Origin: Candidatus Albibeggiatoa sp. nov. BB20
GTDB taxonomy: Bacteria > Pseudomonadota > Gammaproteobacteria > Beggiatoales > Beggiatoaceae
Direction of reading: 5' to 3'
Assembly: GCA_016744725.1 (NCBI GenBank)
Contig: JADGDW010000035.1
Coordinates: forward strand, 1 to 30,739
DNA: 30,739 nt
Below are positions 24,505-30,739 of this stretch, in pieces (within the stretch, counting starts at the first letter, position 1; each line of letters opens with the position of its first letter). Both the position numbers and the translations under genes were made by a program. Under the pieces are notes generated by a model. It ran no database searches and had not been told where the DNA came from. It was given only the letters and a program-made list of their open reading frames with translations.

Positions 24505-24522
24505 ACAGCCTAAACAGCTAAC
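24505..24522 (-). CRISPR. Single degenerate CRISPR repeat
   Basis: ACAGCCTAAACAGCTAAC is a partial repeat with the same AACAGCT change as at 16396. It is followed by AGACTTTTTCTGATTC, a possible worn leader, and then the stop of a gene fragment: the same order as in the intact cassettes. Confidence 0.55.
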
Positions 24523-24555
24523 ATTAACGTTAAGAATGAGACTTTTTCTGATTCT

Positions 24556-24709
24556 CTAGTTTTCCAAAAAATCTCTAATTATTTCAGGCGAATATATTTT
24601 TAACACTTCATCAGGCAGGGTGATTTCATTAAAAATGATAATTAGGATAAAATCAATATTAATCAGATAATTGAGTGTTATCAATCAAGATTTCAATTAA
24701 GTATTTAGT
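24556..24709 (-). pseudogene. Remnant of a further cassette gene, cut by the IS element
   Basis: A minus-strand frame ends IIFNEITLPDEVLKIYSPEI, then IRDFLEN and TAG at 24556. It stays open for about 42 codons and is then lost towards the IS left end at 24710. The ending (hydrophobic strand, PDEVLKIYSPEIIRDFLE) resembles the last strand and helix of PIN-type toxins, but the piece is too short to be sure. Its place, directly before a worn leader and CRISPR repeat, suggests an eleventh cassette. Confidence 0.35.
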
Positions 24710-25657
24710 AGAGTTGTTGCATCCTTAAAAATCAAGCGTTTATTTGCATTTAATTGTTTAGGTTAAAATTCCATAACCCAGCGCAAATAGCAGATACTTT
24801 ATCGTATAAATCGGCAGTATGTATGCGAATACGCTCCATTAAAATTCGGCTGTGTTCAACATAAATTCGTTCTTTGGCTAATTGCCAATTTTCCAGTTTT
24901 TGTTCTTTTGTTAGTGTGCCATTTCTCGGTTTTTTATGGGGAATATCGAGCTTAAGATGTAGATAACTTTTAGCAAAACCTAAAAATCCTAAATCTACTT
25001 TAATCTGAATATCTTTAAAAATATCTTTTTTTGGCTCAAATAGCATTTTAAGTAAACCAAATTTTTGATGTTTTCCTTTATGCCCCTTACTCGTATAGTG
25101 AATACGTCTTGTATCATCACTAAATATTAAATGCTCGATTGTATGGGCTTTTTTTTCCAGAAAAATACTCTTTTTGCACTTCTTTATCCTGTGGACGTTG
25201 GATTCTATTTTCTGTCATATCCAGTGTTAATTTTTTAACTTCTGACATGAATTTTTCTACTTCTTTTGCACTTGAACCTTCTGATAACGGCATTAATCTT
25301 TCTTTTTCCAAGGCTTGACTTAATATTTCCAACCCTCTTGATTGTTGACGTTTCACGGTTGATGCCTCCATTACAAATATAAACCCTAAAATATCATAAG
25401 TCGTTCCACTCTTCAGGCTAAACAATGTGAAAAATAAAAGATCATTTCAGTATATTGATTTTCCTTTAATCCTGTATTTGCTCTCCAGTGTCTTTCTGTT
25501 TTTAATGCTTCTGTTCCTACTCTCATTTCTTCCTTGCTCCTGTTGGTTTATTCCCATAAAAATTAAGCTATACTCCATAAGGCTACTTCACTGTTTTTCA
25601 ATCGCTTTTTATATCTGAATTTATTAATCTATTGATTTTAAATATTGCAACAACTCT
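24710..25657 (-). mobile_element. IS5-like insertion sequence, about 950 bp
   Basis: It is bounded by inverted repeats: AGAGTTGTTGCA at 24710-24721 and TGCAACAACTCT at 25646-25657. TA on both flanks is a possible target duplication. It contains one transposase reading on the minus strand that needs two frame changes. The element lies at the edge of the CRISPR/TA region and has apparently removed or replaced part of a cassette there. Confidence 0.7.
24750..25526 (-). pseudogene. IS5-like DDE transposase, frameshifted
   Basis: Translation from ATG 25526 (AGGA upstream) gives MRVGTEALKTERHWRANTGL then KENQYTEMIFYFSHCLA and a stop. A -1 change leads into FSLKSGTTYDILGFIFVMEA (HTH region) and LTLDMTENRIQRPQDKEVQK (first catalytic Asp), then EYFSGKK. 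A run of eight A at about 25154 then shifts to KKAHTIEHLIFSDDTRR, on through VDLGFLG (second Asp) to HKKPRNGTLTKEQK and VEHSRI (Glu), ending at 24750. The DDE triad is thus spread over two frames. The A8 run could be a programmed slippage site, but the first break has no such signal, so it is probably dead. Confidence 0.7.
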
Positions 25658-25866
25658 ATTTTTTAGAGTTTAATGATGCTAAATCGAAATAAACCAATAA
25701 GCAAATACACAGAATATAATAAACATTGATTATGTTATTTTTTCAAGCCCTTCAACTGTAGTAAAACGCACAAAGACCTTAGTTTTAGTATATTGCAACA
25801 AATATTATGGTTTTTATCAATTATTATAGTTAAAACAGTATGATATAAATCAATTGCAGAAAATCC

Positions 25867-25894
25867 TTGTTAAATTATCTTGGTTATGTAAAAT
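25867..25894 (+). promoter_or_regulatory. Candidate sigma-70 promoter for the acyl-ligase cluster
   Basis: TTGTTA and TAAAAT are separated by 16 nt, about 60 nt upstream of the ligase ATG. The gap from 25658 to 25954 is otherwise non-coding, and its high AT content makes chance matches likely. Confidence 0.35.
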
Positions 25895-25954
25895 AATGTA
25901 ATACATTAGTTAAGCTTCTGGAATTTATCTAAAGCTGGTGCAAGGATATAGGCA

Positions 25955-27403
25955 ATGTTTGCAACTCACATAGACCACGCAATCAATAACGCAGACTGGC
26001 AACATAACACGTTGAGCGATGGCACAATGACCTGTGCTTATCAGGAAATATCTGCTTTATTTGATGTCATTGCTGATTTTTTAGCAGAGCATCAGGTTCA
26101 AGCCGATGACTGTCTTGCTATTGAAGGGGTTAATTCAGTCCCTGCGGCATTGATCTTATTATACTTGTTAAAACAAGGTTATAGCTTTGTACTTTATCCG
26201 CCAATGCAAAAGCAAGGTAAAGAACTTGCCGTTAGACCACCGATTCCAGATTTTTGTCGTTATCGTTTAATTATTAATCCTACACCTGATAACGCAAGCA
26301 CTTTCAATGCTGAACTACTTGAACACATTAGCAGCTTTGAAATCAACGATCATTTTAATTCTGCACTGGCCAATCAAGGTTTTGCTGACCAAAAGCTCTA
26401 TCTTCGTACTTCTGGCAGTATGGGTACTGCTAAAATCGTTGTGCATAATCATCAGAATTTTGTGGGAAATGTACAAAACTGTATCGAAAGACATAAATTC
26501 ACTACTCAAGATAATGTTTTCATTCCTGTTCCTATTTTCCATTTATATGGTTTAGGTGCAATATTTTTGCCTGCAATTTTGACAGGGGCAAATGTGTATC
26601 TACAAGCCCAGTCTAATATTCTTAAATTCATGCAAGCCGAGCGCAGCTTTAATCCGACAGTGATTTTCGTGACTCCAACATTGTGTGAAATGATGACCAA
26701 AGGTTTACGTTCTGAGCGCAATTATCGCCTAGTAGTTACCTCTGGAGATAGAATTAAACCTGAACTATTCCGCGAGTTTGATGCAAAATTCTCTGGTTTG
26801 GTCAATCAATATGGCAGTACCGAAATGGGTGCAACTGCTGCATCTTCGCCAACAGATGGGCTTGAAGACCGTGTCATCACCATGGGTAAACCGATGGCTG
26901 GGGTTGAAATTAAAATTGATGAAGAAAATACCCCTCAAGATGACAGTGGTGAGCGAATTGGCGAATTGTATTGTAAACATCCGTATGGATTTGAACGTTA
27001 TATCAACGAACAAGGTGAAGAAATTGCCCCTGCACCAGAATGGTATCGCTCAGGTGATTTAGTTAAAATTCACGAAAATAGTGATATTGAAGTGATTGGA
27101 CGTAGTGATAATCGGGTAAATCGTAATGGTTATCTCGTATTATTGTCTGATGTAGAAGCGGCTTTAGAAAAAATCACAGATGTCGAACAAGCCATTGTTT
27201 TACCAATCACGGGTGATGATATGCGCGGGCAGCGAATTGCTGCATTTTGCATCAGTGACGTGGAAGGCAAACAGATTCGTGAAACCTGCTTTGATATATT
27301 GCCACAGTACGCAATTCCAGATGAAGTACATGTTTTAAAAACCTTACCAATGTTGCCTAGCGGAAAAGTTGATAGGCAGAAATTGAAAACAGGACAGTTT
27401 TAA
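25955..27403 (+). CDS. Acyl-adenylate-forming ligase (AMP-binding enzyme)
   Basis: The 482-residue ANL-superfamily enzyme has all core motifs: LYLRTSGSMGTAK (A3 P-loop, about 148-160, with SMG instead of the usual STG), NQYGSTEMGATA (A5, 285-296), WYRSGDLVKI (A7, 363-372), NRVNRNGYLVLLSDVEAAL (A8 hinge) and LPSGKVDRQKL with the catalytic K471 (A10). Family members activate a carboxylic acid with ATP and pass it to CoA or to a carrier-protein phosphopantetheine. An ACP gene comes next, so loading of that ACP is the likely job. At 482 residues it is somewhat short for the family. AAGGA lies 8 nt before the ATG. The substrate is not readable; the layout recalls benzoate-CoA-ligase-like and free-standing NRPS A domains. 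Confidence 0.87.
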   Translation: MFATHIDHAINNADWQHNTLSDGTMTCAYQEISALFDVIADFLAEHQVQADDCLAIEGVNSVPAALILLYLLKQGYSFVLYPPMQKQGKELAVRPPIPDFCRYRLIINPTPDNASTFNAELLEHISSFEINDHFNSALANQGFADQKLYLRTSGSMGTAKIVVHNHQNFVGNVQNCIERHKFTTQDNVFIPVPIFHLYGLGAIFLPAILTGANVYLQAQSNILKFMQAERSFNPTVIFVTPTLCEMMTKGLRSERNYRLVVTSGDRIKPELFREFDAKFSGLVNQYGSTEMGATAASSPTDGLEDRVITMGKPMAGVEIKIDEENTPQDDSGERIGELYCKHPYGFERYINEQGEEIAPAPEWYRSGDLVKIHENSDIEVIGRSDNRVNRNGYLVLLSDVEAALEKITDVEQAIVLPITGDDMRGQRIAAFCISDVEGKQIRETCFDILPQYAIPDEVHVLKTLPMLPSGKVDRQKLKTGQF

Positions 27404-27514
27404 GGATACTCAGGGCAATTAGTCTTTAGTATTCTAATAATAAATGTGAATTAATGGGATAGTCCTTAATATTAGGCTAGTTTTTATTCCTAAAATGTGC
27501 AGGAGAGCATTGTA

Positions 27515-27766
27515 ATGAGTGATGTTGTTGAACAGTTAAAAAAAATCATTTCTGAAAAATTAGATGTCAATTTGACTTACGAAGAAGTTGATCCGGAAGT
27601 CACGTTGTTTGAAGAAGGTTTGGGCATGGATTCCATCGCAGTTATGGAATTTATTACTCAAATTGAAAATCATTTTGGTTTTAAGTTTGCGGAAGAAGAA
27701 TTAGATATGGAATTATTCCAAAATGTGAATATGGTCGCGGATATGGTCGGTAAGAAACTCGCCTAA
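27515..27766 (+). CDS. Acyl carrier protein
   Basis: The 83-residue acidic four-helix protein carries the phosphopantetheine site G-M-D-S-I (Ser near residue 39) in LFEEGLGMDSIAVMEFI. It has the helix pattern of a discrete ACP/PCP: MSDVVEQLKKIISEKLDVNL at the start and VADMVGKKL at the end. The start at 27515 is preceded by AGGAG; an in-frame upstream ATG at 27497 has no such site. It is about 110 bp after the ligase and 58 bp before the radical SAM gene, consistent with one transcript. It is not the housekeeping fatty-acid ACP, since no fab genes surround it. Confidence 0.9.
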   Translation: MSDVVEQLKKIISEKLDVNLTYEEVDPEVTLFEEGLGMDSIAVMEFITQIENHFGFKFAEEELDMELFQNVNMVADMVGKKLA

Positions 27767-27824
27767 TCTGCATTTTAAAAGTACGACAACAACATTTTTA
27801 AATTAGCAATTTTAGGAATGCTCC

Positions 27825-29105
27825 ATGATTAATTCAGATAAAGAAAGACAGTACTGGGTGCCAGAACGTCGCGGGTTTATTACTAATTACCCTAACTTCA
27901 TGCACTGGAAAAGATTAGAAGAAACAGGCTTAGCAGGTGTCCGTGAGCCGCTTAATATTTATATTCATATTCCGTTTTGTGCGCAAAAATGCTCTTACTG
28001 CTACTATCGTACGGTTCAGAACAGTCGCAAATCTGAAATTGATGCATATGTAGATGCGTTATGTAAAGAAATCGAAATGGCCGCAGAACGTTTTGATTTA
28101 GCACAGCGTCCTTTAAGCTCTGTGTATTTTGGTGGTGGTACGCCGACCTTATTAACGGGTGAGAATTTATTAAAAATTCGTGCTACGTTAGATAGATGTG
28201 TGAATGTCACTGACCAAACTGAAATCACCGTAGAAGGTGAACCTGTTACGATTACAGATAAGAAAGCCCAAATTTTAGGTGAATTAAACGTTACACGTAT
28301 CAGTATGGGTGTTCAATCTTTACATGATGAAATCATTAAACTTTCTCATCGTCAAGATACTCAAGCTCGTGCTTTACGTGCAATTGAAATGTCTCGTAAA
28401 ACGGGTGCATCAGTCAATATCGATTTAATGAGTGGTTTAGCAGGTGATACCCCAGAAACATGGGCTTATAGCGTTGCAAAAGCAATCGAAACGGGTGTTG
28501 AAAGTATCACTGTTTACAAAACAGAGTTATACACCAATACTGAGTATTACAAAGAATTACGCAGCAACAAAATTACCTTGCCTAACGATGATGAAGAGTT
28601 GGATTACATGCAACATGCCATGGACGAGTTTGCAAAAGCGGATTATGTGCCTTGGAGTTTCTTCACATTTACTAAAGAAGATAAATATCGTCACATTCAT
28701 TCTCCTAGTATTTGGAGAGGTGAAGACTTCTATGCGATTGGCGCATCTGCATTCGGTCGTATGGGTGATTACTTAATCCAAAATACTAATGAAGTCGGTC
28801 GTTATATCGAATTAATTGAAGGTGGTGATTTACCTATTCATCGTGGTCACAAAATGAACAGTATGGATAAAATTGTCCGTGACATCGTGTTGGGTATGAA
28901 GTTAGTCAGTATCGATTTAGAGTCTTTCTATGAGCGTCATGGTGTAAATTTACCTGCATTCTGCAAAGAAAGTGTCGATCGTTTGACTAAAGAAGGTTAC
29001 ATCACAGTAACTGACAAAGAATTAAGAATGACAGATAAAGGTATCTTGCACGGTGACTTGGTCGGTAAAGACATGACGCGTAGCTTGATGGAAATGTATT
29101 CCTGA
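27825..29105 (+). CDS. HemN/HemW-like radical SAM enzyme
   Basis: The 426-residue protein has the cluster motif C52-AQK-C56-SY-C59 in a HIPFCAQKCSYCYY context. The fourth Cys of HemN (CxC) is absent, Tyr replacing it. VYFGGGTPTLL follows, then ITVEGEPVT where coproporphyrinogen oxidases have E-x-NP, then RISMGVQSLHDEIIKLSHRQ. These mark the HemN/HemW superfamily, which includes heme chaperones and class C radical SAM methylases and cyclopropanases that use two SAM. The GEP change and the ligase-ACP neighbours argue against a heme role and for modifying an ACP-bound acyl group (inference). A winged-helix-like C-terminus is present. AGGA lies about 9 nt upstream of the start. Confidence 0.87.
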   Translation: MINSDKERQYWVPERRGFITNYPNFMHWKRLEETGLAGVREPLNIYIHIPFCAQKCSYCYYRTVQNSRKSEIDAYVDALCKEIEMAAERFDLAQRPLSSVYFGGGTPTLLTGENLLKIRATLDRCVNVTDQTEITVEGEPVTITDKKAQILGELNVTRISMGVQSLHDEIIKLSHRQDTQARALRAIEMSRKTGASVNIDLMSGLAGDTPETWAYSVAKAIETGVESITVYKTELYTNTEYYKELRSNKITLPNDDEELDYMQHAMDEFAKADYVPWSFFTFTKEDKYRHIHSPSIWRGEDFYAIGASAFGRMGDYLIQNTNEVGRYIELIEGGDLPIHRGHKMNSMDKIVRDIVLGMKLVSIDLESFYERHGVNLPAFCKESVDRLTKEGYITVTDKELRMTDKGILHGDLVGKDMTRSLMEMYS

Positions 29106-29126
29106 TAGGGATTTTTGGTTTTTAAG

Positions 29127-29194
29127 GTATGAGAACTGGCAGCCCTAATTATTTGTACATACATCATTGTAATTATGGGATTGCCAGTCCTTAA
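29127..29194. repeat. Inverted repeat sharing the CTGGCAG core
   Basis: GAGAACTGGCAGCCCTAATT and GGGATTGCCAGTCCTTA flank a 30-nt AT-rich middle and can pair. The core recalls the palindromes inside the 116-bp elements, but the TATAGT tips are missing. It lies in the 123-bp gap between the radical SAM gene and the next gene and might attenuate transcription. Confidence 0.4.
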
Positions 29195-29228
29195 TCTCTG
29201 GAAATCGAAAATAAAAAAGGGGATTGTT

Positions 29229-30071
29229 ATGATTGACAATTTATTGCATCAGCACCAGAAACCGCTTCAAGTCAAGAATATTTTAGACAAGCAAAACTTG
29301 CTCAAGATCATTCGGGTTGACTATGAAAAGATCATGTATGCCTTGCTAGAATTGCGTAATAAGCCCGCTTTTTACGTTATCAGTGACTTTTTCCAAAAAA
29401 ATGACAAACATGTATCTCAAGTTATGGATAAGCTCAAAGATGAGCATCTATCCCATATTGGATTTGAAATCCTTGAACCTTTGAATTTGTCTGAATACGG
29501 TTTTGAGCATGGTTTCAATCGGTTTAATCAAGAACTTGGGACGGAGATGTGTGTCACACAAGTGCAGCGTTTTCCAGCCTCGCAAGCGTTTCAAGATCGG
29601 GTCGATGCGTTTACCGAAATTATGCGGATTTGGATTCAATTGGATCATCGTGAAGTGATGTTAGAATTGTTTGATATTCACAAACCTGTCAATGATTATT
29701 TCTTGACCCACAATACGGCAACAGGTCATGCGATTGATGATGAGCAGCATATTTTCCCACACGCGCACACAATCTGTTTTGCGAAAGATGATATTTGGCA
29801 TTATGCCTTAGATACGGAAACATCTGATGATGTGTTGGCTTTACATGATTATTTCAAGTATTTAGCCAGTCATGACGATCATTACATATTACCGTTTAAA
29901 GAGATTGTGAATAATAAAAATGATGGATCGTTTTATACTAAGATTATTAACACACAACGTCAGATTGAAATTGAATTTGTGACTCATGTCGATGTTCCTC
30001 GTACTAAAGCCCGCAAACCTCAACAATTCTCTACAACATCTTCTCAACAACAAGCTGCAAGCGTTTGCTAG
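29229..30071 (+). CDS. Unknown protein, fourth gene of the acyl-ligase/ACP/radical SAM cluster
   Basis: The start at 29229 is chosen for AAGGGG about 6 nt upstream and gives 280 residues; an in-frame ATG at 29175 lies inside the inverted repeat. The protein is soluble, with no signal peptide or membrane helix. It is rich in His, Asp and aromatic residues, with HAIDDEQHIFPHAHTICF and HDYFKYLASHDDHYILPF standing out as possible metal or heme ligands. The tail is Ser/Gln-rich (QQFSTTSSQQQAASV). I recognise no family. Its placement suggests a tailoring or accessory role for the product of the three genes before it. Confidence 0.7.
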   Translation: MIDNLLHQHQKPLQVKNILDKQNLLKIIRVDYEKIMYALLELRNKPAFYVISDFFQKNDKHVSQVMDKLKDEHLSHIGFEILEPLNLSEYGFEHGFNRFNQELGTEMCVTQVQRFPASQAFQDRVDAFTEIMRIWIQLDHREVMLELFDIHKPVNDYFLTHNTATGHAIDDEQHIFPHAHTICFAKDDIWHYALDTETSDDVLALHDYFKYLASHDDHYILPFKEIVNNKNDGSFYTKIINTQRQIEIEFVTHVDVPRTKARKPQQFSTTSSQQQAASVC

Positions 30072-30092
30072 TGTGCTGTTTCTGAATGATTC

Positions 30093-30131
30093 AAAAAAAA
30101 GTAGCTCCAAGCATGATACTTGAAGCTACTT
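30093..30131 (-). terminator. Rho-independent terminator
   Basis: An AAGTAGCT / AGCTACTT stem with a further CAAG/CTTG pairing and a 7-nt loop is followed, in the minus direction, by eight T. It serves the LbtU-like gene and may also stop the plus-strand cluster. Confidence 0.8.
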
Positions 30132-30157
30132 CTCAATTTATTCAAATTAACAATTAA

Positions 30158-30679
30158 TTAGAATTCAACGGCTAATTGTACTGTGAATGTGTCTGCATCT
30201 TCACCAGTGCCACCATCAGCAACGTCGTAATCGGTATCACGTTTCCATTCAAATTTCAAAGAAGTGTTATCAAAGATACCTACACCAACACCGACTAAAA
30301 TACGGCTTTCAGAGGACGCTAAGCCTAAAGCTTCTTCAGAAGTTTGGTAGCCAACCGCAAATGTAACATCTTTACCCGCTAAGGCTGCAGTATAAGCCGC
30401 TTCAACATTTAAAGCAGTGGGTTCAGCATCGTTGCCATTGAATGCGAAATCTGATGCTTTGATAGGGTCTAATGCAGTTAAGTATTCAGCAATTAAACCG
30501 AAACCACCAAAACCTAATGTCGCGTGCGCAATGATACCGCCAACATAGTCATCCACAGCAGTAACATTTGCAATGTTATCCATCATGCCGCCAGAATCAA
30601 GTAAGTTACTGGTGTAGTCAACACCAACATCTAATGATAAACAACGTATGATGGGGCAATCTGACATAGCGCAGCTCAC
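30158..30679 (-). pseudogene. LbtU-family outer-membrane porin, 5'-truncated
   Basis: The recognisable part (from SLDVGVDYTSNLLDSGG to the end) is the C-terminal half of an LbtU-like siderophore porin: alternating amphipathic beta strands such as HATLGFGGFGLIAEYLTAL, YTAALAGKDVTFAVGYQ, RILVGVGVGIFDNTSLKFEW, and the terminal FTVQLAVEF with a final Phe, as outer-membrane barrels require. The first 15 or so residues of the open frame (MSCAMSDCPIIRC) are not barrel-like and come from a segment flanked by GATAAACAACG inverted repeats. No signal peptide is present. I therefore read it as a gene cut by an insertion or rearrangement rather than a complete gene. Confidence 0.65.
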
Positions 30680-30700
30680 TTGGAAAGTCCGTTGTTTATC
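30636..30700. repeat. 65-bp segment with 11-bp perfect inverted ends
   Basis: GATAAACAACG at 30636-30646 and CGTTGTTTATC at 30690-30700 enclose 43 bp. The porin homology stops exactly at the inner copy. Beyond it, on the minus strand upstream side, a T-rich tract and then the window end follow. Confidence 0.55.
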
Positions 30701-30739
30701 TAAATTAAAAAAGAAAAAAGGCCGTACTGAGTTTCAGCG

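Noticed and set aside
25427..25618. 63-codon plus-strand frame, Leu/Phe-rich
   Set aside because: It lies opposite the N-terminal part of the IS transposase; hydrophobic by base composition only.
27825..29105. Oxygen-independent coproporphyrinogen III oxidase of heme synthesis
   Set aside because: The fourth Cys of CxxxCxxCxC and the E-x-NP motif are changed, and the neighbours are a ligase and an ACP rather than heme genes; kept as HemN/HemW-like only.

Overview
The window is AT-rich (roughly 35-38% GC by eye) and bacterial. Its gene content points to a gammaproteobacterium: a FimV-type LysM protein, IF-1, a TorD-family chaperone, an LbtU-like porin fragment, and a giant Ser/Thr kinase-ATPase-GAF-histidine kinase. 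The giant kinase and the wealth of toxin-antitoxin (TA) genes and small repeats suggest filamentous sulfur oxidisers of the Beggiatoa/Thioploca/Thiothrix type. That placement is inference; there is no rRNA or other marker here.

Layout. Positions 1-6.6 kb are ordinary chromosome: a partial FimV-like protein, a tandem-thioredoxin periplasmic protein, an unknown inner-membrane protein, a TorD chaperone, a small membrane-protein gene split by a 116-bp miniature inverted-repeat element, a decayed IS1595-type transposase, infA, and a low-molecular-weight tyrosine phosphatase. Positions 6.9-12.3 kb hold one 1783-residue hybrid kinase.

Positions 12.4-24.6 kb form the remarkable part. CRISPR repeats of about 35 bp run through the whole region, all in one orientation. 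Between them sit ten small operons, all on the minus strand: eight recognisable TA pairs (two RelE-type, Phd/YoeB, three VapC/PIN, UPF0175/DUF3368, BrnT/BrnA) and two DUF29 genes. Nine of the ten are followed, between stop codon and first repeat, by the same roughly 65-bp sequence. That sequence also follows a cas6-reverse transcriptase gene (22677-24356) that heads a 26-repeat array (20699-22495). I read it as the CRISPR leader. The region is then a string of TA-operon / leader / mini-array units beside one full-size array, and resembles an integron-like store of TA cassettes built from CRISPR leaders and repeats. No cas1, cas2 or effector gene is in the window.

Positions 24.7-25.7 kb are an IS5-like element with a frameshifted transposase. 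Positions 25.9-30.1 kb are a compact plus-strand cluster: an acyl-adenylate ligase, an acyl carrier protein, a HemN/HemW-like radical SAM enzyme and an unknown protein. Together they look like a small pathway that activates an acid, loads it on a carrier and modifies it by radical chemistry. The window ends in a 5'-truncated LbtU-like porin on the minus strand, with an 11-bp inverted repeat at the break.
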